Assembly: GCA_905250025.1 (NCBI GenBank) | Contig: CAJNOJ010000010.1 | Location: 911,396-975,395 of the forward strand | Length of the DNA stretch: 64,000 nucleotides | Direction of reading: 5' to 3' | Source of the DNA: Adineta ricciae | Lineage: Eukaryota > Rotifera > Eurotatoria > Adinetida > Adinetidae | Shown here: in pieces, positions 39,727 to 60,100 of the stretch | Position numbering within the stretch: the stretch's first letter is position 1 | Layout: each line of letters begins with the position of its first letter | Program-made: the position numbers and the translations under genes | Notes under the pieces: model-generated | What the model was told of the DNA's origin: nothing | Seen by the model: only the letters and a program-made list of their open reading frames with translations | Database searches by the model: none

Positions 39727-42224
39727 TCATAGTTCATTAATATCGCCCATAAAGCCGCCTGTTTTCGATGCTTGAATCGAATGTGGAGTTTCAACAGAAG
39801 AAAACTAAAAATATTATCGATGAATATCAAAAAACAAACGAACGAATTGAACCTTACAGTAAGCAATGGCTGTTGTGATCCTCCTTTCTTTCGACGTCGT
39901 GTAAATGAATCATGATGTATTGGTTCGAGTCGTTTTTGCATTTCTCGCTAAAACATACAGATCTTTCATGTATTTAGTTTCGATAAAATTCGAACATACT
40001 TTGATCCATGGATGTTGTAATAATTCGTTAGCACTGATTCGTTTTGTTGGATCACGTTCAAGCATTGATGCGAGAGCTTCTCGACATTCCATGGAGATTT
40101 TCGGTAAGAGATTAAAATCAATAGTATGATTGATCACATTAAATATAATTTCATCATCGTTATCTCTATAAAAAAAAGTTTCTTTCCTCTACCAAGAAAC
40201 CCCATCTCAAATTCTATTGTTTTCTTACCCATCATATGGTGCCAAACCACTCAGAAGAGTAAATGTGATGATACCCAATGACCACATGTCATTTTCAATT
40301 CGATAACTAGAAATGCAAGTCGAGATATGCTTCATTATTTTCAAAATAGACTAGAAATTTAGAAAACATGCTCAAGAATTTCTCTCTTGGTAAAAATTTT
40401 TCTGTCGCTTGCAGTTTATCCCTTAGTTAGACATTGCAGGAAAGCAAAAAAGAGAAAAAGGTTCGAGCGAGGTTTGAACTCGCGACCTTCTGCGTGTGAA
40501 GCAGACGTGATAACCACTACACCATCGAACCGTCATTTTTCCTTGGCTTACTCTCTATTTTCAATCACTTCAGGCGCGAGATACATCGGAGTACCACACA
40601 AACCACTTTCTTCATGTTTCGGTGCTACTGTCGGTATTTCGTCCGTTAAACAATGTGCTAAACCAAAGTCGGCCAATTTCAATGTGACACTTTGATCAGA
40701 ATGATTTGCAATCTAGTATAGGAGAAATAAAACAAGAAAACATCGTGAGCTGCTTTTACATACCAAAATATTATCTAATTTGACATCGCGATGGACGATA
40801 TTCAATGAATGCAGATGCTTTAATGCAGCAGCAATTTGACTCAACATTAACGCAACATCATGCTCACTGTATTTATTCATGGTTGTTACAGCAGTTAATA
40901 AATCACCGTTCTGCAGTATATACATAGACGTTGTACATTAGCAAAACTAGGTGAAGACTGGAACTTACTGATACGTATTCGAAGACGAGGAAATATTGGA
41001 GATCTGTTTGAAATTCTTCTACGAGTTTAATTATATTTGGATGTTTGACACGTCGTAGAATGGCCAATTCATTTTCGATAAGATATCCCTGGCAAAAGAT
41101 ATTGAACAGAATTTTCGATCGGCGACTCTACTTACGTATCCTTCACATTTTGTTTTATCAATAATCTTCAAAGCTAACTGAATTCCTGTTGCCTTATCTC
41201 GACATTCGTAAACACAAGAGAATCTTCCATCACCTAATACATCACCCACACTGTAATGGCGTAATAAGACTTCTGGACATGTTTGCAAATCAAGATCTGT
41301 CGCCTGTTGTCCGTGCACTGACGATGAACGACGATCGTCTACATGAAATGGTGTACTTCGTCGAGATGTGCTACGTGCTCTGTCAACCGAAGAAGGCTTA
41401 TCAATAAAATATGCTTGTTGACGCAATTGATGACGAACTGTTTCCAGTCGATTGATGGAGGCAATATCTTCATCAGTCACATTACATTCATCAAGAACCA
41501 TATCTTCATCACGCGAGGCAAAATACAATCGACCACGACGTAGTAAATCTATTGGATCAGTTATCTAATCGATAGATATCGAAATTTTTCCTACAATTAA
41601 GCAGTGACAATAACTTACTTGTTGACCTTTGATATCCCATAGTGTTTTAATCGTGTCATGATCGAGTAGGAGTGCTTCGTTGACGATATCTAGAAATGTA
41701 TCCATTTGTTTATGTTGTTGATAGTCAATAAATAGACGGACGGCGTGCCGTCCAGGTCGATTAGATGACGATGACATGGCACTAGTAACTTTTAAACGAC
41801 ACTGTACGATTGTTATGATCTGCGAGGAAAGATACTGAGATGAATCTTTTGGTTGTTTATTCGTTTGCCAATCGAGAACGGATGAAGTGATTTGTTCATC
41901 GCCATCCTTAGGGTTATTGATTGGTGGTGCTGTGAATGGTAAGACTGATTTATGTGAAAGAAAACTGTCAGTGATTTGACTGAGAATATCTTGATTGGCA
42001 AAATAATACGCTGGCTGCTGTTGATGCCTTCGACAAAGATCGGAGGGTTGTTGAATCACGTTTCGCGTATTTGGTTCTGATTCTGGTTCCGCTTCAGTTG
42101 GTTTTGTTCCATGTTTTGGATTGATTAAAGAAAGCAATTGTTGGCCAAGTTGGTTAAATCGAGTGGAAGAAAAGATTTCATATTCAGTGTAATGATTAGG
42201 TGTTGTTTCGACTGAGAATGACAT
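39727..42224 (-). CDS. DCLK: Doublecortin-like CaMK-type serine/threonine kinase (DCLK)
   Basis: Nine exons (42224-41619, 41564-41136, 41088-40969, 40910-40764, 40712-40552, 40306-40229, 40165-40000, 39947-39858, 39804-39727) encode 624 aa. After a 140-aa low-complexity region comes one doublecortin domain (HAVRLFIDYQQHKQMDTFLD, LLRRGRLYFASRDED, DECNV), which binds microtubules. A Ser-rich linker leads to a complete kinase domain: glycine loop LGDGRFSCVY, ALKIIDK, HRDVKLDN, DFGLAHC, GTPMYLAPE and MWSLGI, so it should be active. The tail is short (ends GGFMGDINEL). A single DCX domain resembles DCLK3-like or derived DCLKs rather than the two-domain DCX/DCLK1 form. An acceptor (ATTTACAG) just before the start suggests a 5' UTR intron. 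The 245-nt intron between exons 5 and 6 contains a tRNA gene. Confidence 0.93.
40460..40531 (-). tRNA. tRNA-Val (anticodon CAC), inside a DCLK intron
   Basis: A 72-nt cloverleaf lies on the minus strand. The acceptor stem GGTTCGA pairs perfectly with TCGAACC. The D arm contains the A box (TGTAGTGGTTATCA). The anticodon stem TCTGC/GCAGA encloses the loop TTCACAC, anticodon CAC for valine. The T arm is CGAG/CTCG with the loop TTCAAAC, matching the B box GTTCAAACC. No tRNA intron is present. A T-rich Pol III terminator (TTTTTCTCTTTTTT) follows directly. The sequence matches eukaryotic tRNA-Val closely in the D arm and anticodon arm. It lies 20 nt from the 5' splice site of a 245-nt DCLK intron, same strand. 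Confidence 0.96.
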
Positions 42225-42435
42225 GATTGAAATCTGTAAATAGAAGAAAGATGCTTTTATTGAAGAGTTCAAATTAGGGTTGAGTAAAGAAATACAACAC
42301 ATTTTGGTATTAACTTGTCGTGAAGAAATGTGTTATACAAAAAAAATGTGAATATGTTTGAAAAGAGATACAAGTGTGTTTTTTGCACAAAGTAAAATTG
42401 GAAAAAAAAGACAGAAGACTCTTGCGAAGTGTTTT

Positions 42436-44127
42436 CTATGTAGGTTCCTGTTTCATTCGTCGTAGTTTATGACGATTGGCATCATAAATTTTCGTTTTCA
42501 CTTCAGGTTCATCTGGAGGTGATTGTTTCGTTGGATCGTCATCCTTGGTTGAATCACTTGGAGAAAGTGTAGACGATGCAGATGGTGGTGGTGGTGGTGG
42601 TACATTAGATGCGCTGTCGTCAGCTGGTCGATTAGAATTCGTTGAAAATGGAAATGCAGGTGGCGGTGGAAGTCCTGATGGGAATGATAATTTTTCTGTT
42701 GGAAGATCGGATGGTGGAGCTGGAGGTGGTGCTGGATAGCCCAACTTCGTAGCCACATCCAACATAGATGCATCTATATCACGTGGATTTGCTGCTGCTG
42801 CTGCTCGTTCAGCATAACAACGATGGAATTGTTGCATAGTGGAATTAATTTTTGCTGGAGAGACACCGGTATTTGCTTGAAAGATACCGTAGTTAAGCAA
42901 TGTCATTGGGTCTGCTGAGTCGAGTTTAAGTGAGTATGCATAAGCACGTTCAGCATTATCTGAATCATTGAGTTTCGATAATGCCACACCTGTTCGTATG
43001 AACATAAACGATCGTAACTTATATCAGATGAGTTCTCGAGAAATTCTACTCACCTAAGAGAGCATAACTTGGTGCGTGTTTTCGATTGATTCGAATAGCT
43101 GACTGAAGAAATATTGCTGCGGATGCATTTTGCTGTAAATATAAATGTACAAGTGCCAAATTATAAAGTACATACAATTCGAATGGTGCTAAATAATTCG
43201 CACGTTTCAAACAGCTAACAGCGGCAACAAACTTCTTTTTGGAAAAAAAGCACATGCCAATATTATTCCAGACTTGTGCACATTCCGGCTTTCGTCCATA
43301 AATAATTCGATATTTCGACAAGGCTACATCTGCATCGCCATGCTTTTGAATAACTTGACATGCTGCCATAATAGCGGGAATATGCGTTGGACAAAATGTG
43401 AGTGCTGTGCCGAAACACTCAAATGCTTTTGTATAATGTGCTCTCTAATACAAACGAAATCGATAAGATAGATTTTTCACGCTTTTCGATATCATACTTC
43501 AAATGCCAAGAGTCCAATATGTGTAAATAGTGTTGGAGATTCAGGATTACGTCTAGCACCTCGTTCGAAAATAGCTTCTGCTTCGTCGCGTTCACCTTCC
43601 AGTAATAAAACTTTCCCTAATGCTATGTAGGATGCTTCTTGGATCTCAGAAACTTGCAGTGCTTGTAAGAAATATTGTTTTGCTTCGTTAAATTCACGTA
43701 ATTGCATATAGCATAAGCCTAAATTATGAAAGACTTCCCAATCATTCGTTGTTCGCGTTAATGCTTCCTTGTAGGCATCAATAGCCACACGGTAACGACC
43801 TAATAATGCCAATGATTTTGCCACTTGTTTTATATTGACCAGTGTTGGATTTTCTACCACTGATTTTTGAAAAAGATCGAGCGCTTCAGCAATTCGTCCT
43901 TCTTGTCGATTTACGAGCGCTTGAACGTATGTCATATAAGGATTTGTTTGTGGTTGAACACGTATGAACTGCTGAATACGATCGTATTCTCCTCGACCGT
44001 ACATGACGTGCAGTAACCAATTGTATTTGTCGATTGTGGATGGATCATTCGGCCATTTCGAAGTAGCTATTGAGCGAGCCGACGGTTTAAGAATCGAAGG
44101 TGGAACAGCATTCGTTGGTGTTTCCAT
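42436..44127 (-). CDS. BBS4: BBS4, TPR subunit of the BBSome
   Basis: Three exons (44127-43498, 43444-43054, 42989-42436) encode 524 aa, close to human BBS4 (519). The BBSome traffics membrane proteins into and out of cilia; BBS4 links it to pericentriolar material. Tandem TPRs run from about residue 60 to 400: YVQALVNRQEGRIAEALDLF, DWEVFHNLGLCYMQLREF, ALGKVLLLEGERDEA, WNNIGMCFFSKKKFVAAVSC, and LKRANYLAPFELYVLYNLAL, several nearly identical to vertebrate BBS4. The C-terminal ~130 aa are Pro/Ser-rich, encoded partly by a GGT-type triplet run (reverse strand) near 42580-42602. It is head to head with KAP3, another ciliary gene, with 354 bp between start codons. Confidence 0.96.
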
Positions 44128-44342
44128 TACTGAATAAGATTAATGATAAATTCTCAGTATAATCCGTCCGGTGATCAAATTTACATATTAGCCATCGTGG
44201 CTTACCTATCTATAGTAATACCTCTATTGAAGGAAATAAATCGCGTTTATAGAAAATAGCAGATATTAGAAGTGATTTTGTAATGCGAGAAGCTAGTTTT
44301 GACAGGAAAAGATCATTTATTTAACGTTTTAAGAAGGAGGAC

Positions 44343-44356
44343 GATGCCGTAGCAAC
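44343..44356 (+). promoter_or_regulatory. Candidate X-box (RFX site) between BBS4 and KAP3
   Basis: GATGCCGTAGCAAC resembles the palindromic X-box GTTGCCATGGCAAC bound by RFX/DAF-19 factors, matching 11 of 14 positions with an intact right half-site (GCAAC). It lies 126 bp upstream of the KAP3 ATG and 216 bp upstream of the BBS4 ATG. X-boxes usually sit within about 200 bp of ciliary gene starts. The remaining 354-bp spacer holds no other clear element; an AG before the KAP3 ATG (TTTTTCTAG, 44457-44465) suggests a 5' UTR intron. Confidence 0.5.
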
Positions 44357-44481
44357 ATGGTACGACCTTAACAACCAATGAATTTGCATTCATTCAAATG
44401 AAAGAAACAAGCATGATTATGATTAGAATTCTATTTCAACCTACTTTCTTCTCGTTGTTTTTCTAGAAAAACGTGTCAATC

Positions 44482-52741
<8,260 letters not shown>

Positions 52742-53374
52742 TTAAAAATTTCTTTCGACTTTTTTTTATCTTCAACTATCCCAGATAGATTTTTCTCGTC
52801 TGCTTGTTGTCACAATCTACCTACATGTCATTATTATTCTTTCGTCTGTAATAAATAAAGAGAAAATCTGATGAATGGTCGTCGGTTATCATCTGGATTG
52901 TTGTTGATTATATAAATACAATCGAGAGAAACAAAAGTATAGACTTGTAAAGTTGCTCGAAGGCAAGTTATAGTAAACAAATCGAAGAATTTCAATAGAA
53001 CATCGATGATGTTGATGGCGGCGAAGTCTGAAAAGATGAATCAGCAGACATTATACGAGTTTCTTTTTGTTTTAACAATCTCTTGAAAAAGTCTCTTTTC
53101 TTCTGAGCATAGAATCGAAAGAACTTTCATCTTCTTTACAATAGTGCAAAAGCTGATGAGGTATTTGTTCTTTTCATACTTGAATTTGAAAAAAGAAACG
53201 AACGAGTTCGTTTTACTTCATGTGATCATTAGGAGAGACGTAATGCGTATGTGACTTGCTGTAACATTTTGCGATAACTAATCACAGTGTTTAAATCTCT
53301 TCATCTTTCTCTCTCTGTGTACTCAATCGCCTTTCATTCAAAGAACAATTCTATACTTTATTTGACTTCACATC
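52742..53374. other. Intergenic, no supported gene
   Basis: This spacer is between KAP3 and the Ser/Thr-stalk membrane protein. AATAAATAAAG near 52850 is a plausible KAP3 polyadenylation signal. I see no other feature. Confidence 0.6.
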
Positions 53375-54807
53375 ATGCGACCTTGTCTTATCGTTTACTT
53401 GACAATTTCAATCATCAGTTTTGAACATGTTCGCGCCTTCTTCAATATGCCAGTGTCGACTATCATTGAGCAAACTGGAAAGTTATCATGTGTAATCAAT
53501 TCTACTGAAGGTCACTACAACGATTTTCAACTTTGCGCTATTCGTATTTACACGGCACTGGAGAGCACCAGTGAAATAACTGATGTTGTCGTTCAAAATG
53601 GTATGTGGTTTATGAATGTTTTTCGTCGATTGATTGCTACACGGCAATGTGAAGGTTTCTCGGAAACATCAGATATTGGAACAGGCATATGCAACCCAAT
53701 GTCGTATGAAACCGCTGACCAAATGACTTTATGTATATGTGCTTCGGATTATTGCAATTTAGATCTTGAAACATGTCAAATTGCCAACAAAAATCTATTC
53801 AATGTTAGTCTTTTGCCAGAACCCTTGCCTGTACTAAGTGATACAGTTGAATGTAATCAAACATCCGAAGTATCTGAAGCTTGTTACGAACATTCATTGA
53901 TCAATCAAGACACTTGTAATAATTATGTCCACAGTCACAAGGTTCTATGTACTATCGGCGTCAGTAATAATGTGATAGTACAAACAGGATATCTCGAAGA
54001 AAATTATGGAATATTTCTTGACAAAAAACTTCATGATTTAAAACCAGTTATACAAGCCTATCCAGAAAATCCATTGATAGATGCACAAACGTATGTCTAT
54101 TATATGTATTCACTCGGTACTGACCTAACATCTGAAGAATGTGCCTGTACCCAAAGTTCCTATTGTAATATGAATATTACCTTGTGTGCACCTTCAAGCA
54201 TACAGATAGACGCAACAGCATCAACTCTAACTATGACTGATGATCTCGAATCTGAACATACAAGTGATATGCTATCCGTATCTATGAACACTCAATCTAT
54301 CGCAAATATTGTGACAACGGATAAGTATACTGCAGAAACCAGTTCTATTCAGACGACAACTCACTTCGTAACTGAACGCTTCACAACACCAAATGGTACA
54401 TCCGAGATAATATCAATTTCTATCAAAGAATCGAAAACATATCCAGCCACATCAGAAATTGTTGAAACATCCATTCTCGACGAAGCAACTAGTTCTACAA
54501 CAGAACCAACAATGATGAGTAATACGATTTCACTGAATGACAATGCTATTAAATCGACTACTATAATTTATTCTAACGGATCAAGTAAGTGACTATTTAG
54601 ACTATGATTTCAAGACAAATTCGATTATTTGTTTTTCTAGATTCATCAACTGTAATACCGAATATGAATTCTGGTCTAATCATTGGTATTATTGTCGGTG
54701 GCATCGTCTTTCTTGTCATCGTCTTTTCATTGATTTGCTGCCAATGTGTTCGATTAGGTATGTGCCAACGTACTTTTACTAGTCGAGCAGCCAACTATCA
54801 ACTATAG
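53375..54807 (+). CDS. Type I membrane protein with two Cys-rich domains and a Ser/Thr-rich stalk
   Basis: Two exons (53375-54584, 54641-54807) encode 458 aa. The N-terminus is a signal peptide (MRPCLIVYLTISIISFEHV). Two Cys-rich ectodomains follow, each ending in a similar block: LCICASDYCNLDLETC and ECACTQSSYCNMNITLC. The CxC...YCN...C ending resembles the Ly6/uPAR three-finger fold, but Cys spacing upstream is loose, so that is only a suggestion. Residues ~280-405 are a Thr/Ser-rich, probably O-glycosylated stalk. Exon 2 supplies a membrane span (GLIIGIIVGGIVFLVIVFSL) and a short Cys-containing tail (CCQCVRLGMCQRTF). The stalk-membrane junction is at the splice site (phase 1). I do not recognise a named orthologue. 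Confidence 0.82.
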
Positions 54808-57197
54808 ATTTCTATCCAAGCACTTGAAAAATCATTTCAATATTTATTTACTGTCTGAATTTCATAAACTTTTGTTAAAAAGAAATTCGCCTCAGCACTT
54901 TCTTTTTCTCTTGTACATTTGTTTATTTTTAAGGACAAGTTCTCTCTTCTTCATTCATTTTTTTGCGATGTATGATTTTTTTTTGAAAAAAATCCTTTCA
55001 TTCCTTATTCAATGAATCACAACAACAAAACCAAACAGAACACTCATGTGTACACAAATATCCACTCGTTCTTTTCTCTACACTCAATCAACCATTAAAA
55101 CTACAACGTACAGAACCACCGCCATTACCGTGAATTTGAAATTCTACTACATCATCGCGCTGAACCAATCACTTTCCATGTCATTAGTATGCTTTGACTA
55201 CCGTCATTCGACGAAATACCAAATTAGCATCGCATATACATCAACAACATGAAGAAAGTAAAACAATATGATGAATGGAAGAAGATAGTTATTTGTTATA
55301 TTAGTATCAATCACTGTAAACATGTCTGCTTTCAGCTGAAGAAGAAAAGACTTTTCTAATGATCTTTCATCGCCTTTTGTTATTCACTCTGGTTTATTTC
55401 GAGCAAATTCAATCGGGATATATTATCACTGATAGTGATATTTCATTGAAATAAAGATAAAAAATAATTATCGCTTTAGGTAGATGCAATCATGAGATAT
55501 GAATGGTCAAGGGAAATGAATAGATATTGATACATACGTTCACTCGGAATCGTTTTGTCCATTTTGATTAATGTTTACACTATTTTACATTCTGTTTCTG
55601 TTTTTCTTAGTCACTTTTCATTACTCATTTAGTTTCTTTGTTCGTGACAGTCACTAAAGCTATTAACATCGATAAAATCTTATTCACATGAAATATTCAT
55701 ACTACTGACGAGCACAATTCAAACTATTTTTCAGTTTTTCTTTCCTGTCGAATTATTTCAAGTTCATTGTAATTGATTCTCATGTATATTTAATCTCACT
55801 TTTGTCCATCCAATGGAAATCGATCCTATTTAATAATACATAGCAACAATAATGGAATCGTATTGATTAATAATTTATCTCGAGAGAAATAAAGCAAGAA
55901 ATCTCTCCTCGAACGAAGATGATTACGTGCTTGTATCGACTAAAATCACGTTCGATAAGTCGATAGAATAGGAAAGTTCTTGATGATGGATAGATTTATG
56001 ATTGATAGTTCTAACACTTGATAATACAAATATTGTTCTACTAATTCGTCAAGAGAGAGAAAGACTAGTAATCGAATTAACAAGACTTATCAACAAAAGG
56101 AAGAGAATTCTTGTATGAAAATATTTGGATAATAGATTTTCTTCTCAACTTTCAGTGAAAGTCAAATGTCAACATGGAAATCAAAATAAATCATCGAATA
56201 ATTATTTATCGCAGATCTAATTTCTCCAAGGAACCTATGACGTAATTTGCTCTTAATGGGAACATCTTTAACACTATTGATTGCGAACATGGAACACATT
56301 ATAGACGTTGATAATCTCTATGTATTCAACTTCGATAACTTAGCGAGAGATTGCTTTTGATCAACGTCGAAACATACCATCAGATACTAAAACACTAATA
56401 ACAACATGCCTTGACCGCATCGATTGACTCGACAATATAATCATCGTTAGAAGAAACTTCAGTAATGCGCAATAGGAAGGCTGATATGTACATCGATGTC
56501 TCTCGTTTGTTTGTCTCATCATCATCATCATCATCTTGGAACCATTTCCAATATCGCTCGACGCTGGTAATTGGTAAAAGCATCAGAGAAAAAGCGAAGA
56601 AAAATGTCTGATAACCTCCATTATGTATATGCAAAGCATATTTTTTTTCTTCCTTCTTGTTCTTCTTCGTCCTTTCTTTCATTACTTGATTATCTTTCTT
56701 ATATACACGGTAGTATCGAGCGCGTATATGGTCTTTTTCTTCTTCTTCTTTCTTGTACACACTTTGGCACCAAAGTGAGAAAGACGAATATAAGAGTGAG
56801 AAAAGAAAAAAGAACTCGCCGCGTTCTCCTCTCCCTTTTTTTTTGTGCTTTAACCATTTGATGTATGTACGTGTGTGCGTACTGTACAGTTATTCCTTTT
56901 CTTCTTCTTCTTCGTCTACGTATTCTTCTTTCTCATACAGCTAGTTGTGCATTGTCGTCTTTTTGGTATAGATTTTATTAGACAGAGAAAGAGAAAAAGA
57001 AAAAAAGTAAGAAGAAGAGCGAGAGAGAGAAAAAAAAGAAAGAGACGAACATATTGTTGAACAATTCGGTCTTCATCAATGATGATGTTAGTAAAAGCAT
57101 TACTGATAGTTAGTTTCTCGGTGTCATCGATATCCTATTATCGTGCTTGATTGTTTCCTTATACTCTCGTTGATAATTCAAAAACGTTAATTATCAA
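54808..57197. other. Intergenic, no supported gene
   Basis: This 2.4-kb AT-rich spacer contains polypyrimidine and polypurine tracts near 56640-57050 that create biased open frames (Lys/Arg/Glu- or Phe/Ser-rich), which I do not accept as genes. The MTCL1-type promoter is expected near its right end. Confidence 0.55.
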
Positions 57198-60100
57198 ATG
57201 GCAACAATTGTTCCAAACTCAACTAACAATACAATTACATCCACTTCGAGTGAATTGAATGGAAATAAAAAGACTGACACCGCGACCGTCAGTGATTTAA
57301 CTGGTGACAACGAGAAGAAGATTACAATCAAACAACATCATAATGATGAAGGTGAGTACAAACGAACTAGACAGATAATGAATGTGTCATTCAATGTGAT
57401 TGACAATCGTATTTCAACAAGAGATTCTCATCCGTGTCTAATTACAGTTTTTGAATTTCATCAATAGAGGACTATTGTCAATGACAGAAGGGTAGAAAGC
57501 GATTGTATACTGTTTCATTGAATAAAGACCTTCATTTTAGTCTCTTTATACTTGAATTTGACTTTGAAATTACGAATACAATTCCATTTTGATGGTATTG
57601 CTTACATGATTTCTATCTTTGCTGATCACGTAACTTAAACAGACACTAACCTTTTCTCTCTCCCCTCCATTTCTGTTCTCATGGGCCAGATAGTCTTTAT
57701 CTGACACACACATACACATCTGTTCATTGTTCATCATTAATCTTACCTCCTATCAAAGCAGAGAAAAATGAAAATAATGTTTCAATTGCCTATATTCGAT
57801 AATGACACAATATTGATTGTTTAGAAATTTTGTTTTTATTTATGTAAATACTCATCCGATATGCAAATAGACTTTTCTTGATTAAGACCAAGCCAAAATA
57901 ACTACTTCTAGTACACGTCCAGATTAAATTTCTCTTCTCATCTCTACCTCGTTCGTTTTATTCAATCGAAATAACGTCAACTGTGATAATAAGAAAAGCA
58001 ATTGCATATGGAGTTGTTGAGCAGCATATATAATAATATTGCTCTTAATATATAGTTTAACTAATAGAATAAAAAACCTTGAAATTATGTCAGAAAGAGC
58101 ACATGCATGCGTGCTCACATATACATACATATATATTCGAAAGTTGTCAACTATTCAACTCGTTATCGCTCACTCCGATATGCCTATCATCGTTGTACAA
58201 TAACGGTTAAATTACCTAACCGGTCGTCGATACTTTTTCAAGCATACGAGTAGTACTCTTCGAATAAAATAAGAGAATAGAGTAAATCAACAAACGTGTG
58301 CACAGTCCGTTCTTCTACTTTTCAAATAAGCCAATATTCATTGAATAATTATCCTTGAAATTTACATTACATATCAACATGTCTATTTAGAAAATCTTAC
58401 GGACACAACTTCTGATCCAATTATTGTATGTGAAGCACTTCGTCAACAAAACGATGCACTTCGACAAGAACTTCACGATATACGACGGGTAAAAAAATAT
58501 TTATATGACATAGTGTTCTAAATGCTTGAAAAGATCAAGCTCTGCCAATCGTACACAGATGTGCGAATGATTTCTGCTATTTGGTCATCATTTACAGGCC
58601 TTGTTTCTCAATCAACAGTGCTCATCTAATCTTCTTTGTTTCTTTTAACACTTCACTCTAAACATAACTGATAAGGTCAAAATAAATGCATATAGAATAA
58701 CATGTCAAAAGAGAGAAATACTTGTCAATGACATCGCTAATCTTTCTTAGGAAATGGATGAGATTACTGATCAATTTCGTACGGAAGATGCCGAAGAATT
58801 CAAACAATTACAAGCAGAATTGGAAATCGCTGGTTCGTGTCGATGGATCTGACATTGATGAAATGAACTTCTTTTCTTTTTGTGTTTTATTAGCTAAAAA
58901 TTGTCGTATTCTTCAATTCAAATTACGTAAAGCTGAAAAACGAAATGAAAACATTGAAGCTGAAAAGACAACATTGGAAGGTAAGATTATCTCTCGGCTG
59001 ATAAATAGGAAAACATACAAGATNCGAGTGAATTGAATGGAAATAAAAAGACTGACACCGCGACCGTCAGTGATTTAACTGGTGACAACGAGAAGAAGAT
59101 TACAATCAAACAACATCATAATGATGAAGGTGAGTACAAACGAACTAGACAGATAATGAATGTGTCATTCAATGTGATTGACAATCGTATTTCAACAAGA
59201 GATTCTCATCCGTGTCTAATTACAGTTTTTCAAATTCATCTTGAGGGGGCTATTGTCAATGACAGAAGGGTAGAAAACGATTGTATACTGTTTCATTGAA
59301 TAAAGACCTTCATTTTAGTCTTTTTATACTTGAATTTGACTTTGAAATTACGAATACAATTCCATTTTGATGGTATTGCTTACATGATTTCTATCTTTGT
59401 TGATCACGTAACTTAAACAGACACTGACCTTTTCTCTCTCCCCCATCCATTTCTGTTCTCATGGGCCAGATAGTCTTTATCTGACACACACACATACACA
59501 TCTGTTCATTGTTCATCATTAATCTTACCTCCTATCAAAGCAGTGAAAAATGAAAATAATGTTTCAATTGCCTATATTTGATAATGACACAATATTGATT
59601 GTTTAGAAATTTTGTTTTTATTTATGTAAATACTCATCCGATATGCAAATAGACTTTTCTTGATTAAGACCAAGCCAAAATAACTACTTCTACTACACGT
59701 CCGGATTAAATTTCTCTTCTCATCTCTACCCCATTCGTTTTATTCAATCGAAATAACGTCAACTGTGATAATAAGAAAAGCAATTGCATATGGAGTTGTT
59801 GAGCAGCATATATAATAATATTGTTCTTAATATATAGTTTAACTAATAGAATAAAAAACCTTGAAATTATGTCAGAAAGAGCACATGCATGCGTGCTCAC
59901 ATATACATACATATATATTCGAAAGTTGTCAACTATTCAACTCGTTATCGCTCACTCCGATATGCCTATCATCGTTGTACAATAACGGTTAAATTACCTA
60001 ACCGGTCGTCGATACTTTTTCAAGCATACGAGTAGTACTCTTCGAATAAAATAAGAGAATAGAGTAAATCAACAAACGTATGCATAGTTCGTTCTTCTAC

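Noticed and set aside
42545..42739. Gly-rich plus-strand frame
   Set aside because: It is the reverse complement of the BBS4 poly-Pro tail.
44187..44204. Second X-box-like palindrome (AGCCATCGTGGCT) near BBS4
   Set aside because: It is palindromic but its outer half-sites do not match the RFX consensus; the site at 44343 is better.
56395..57060. Several frames rich in Lys/Glu/Arg or Phe/Ser
   Set aside because: They arise from polypurine/polypyrimidine tracts and show no domain, signal or splice support.
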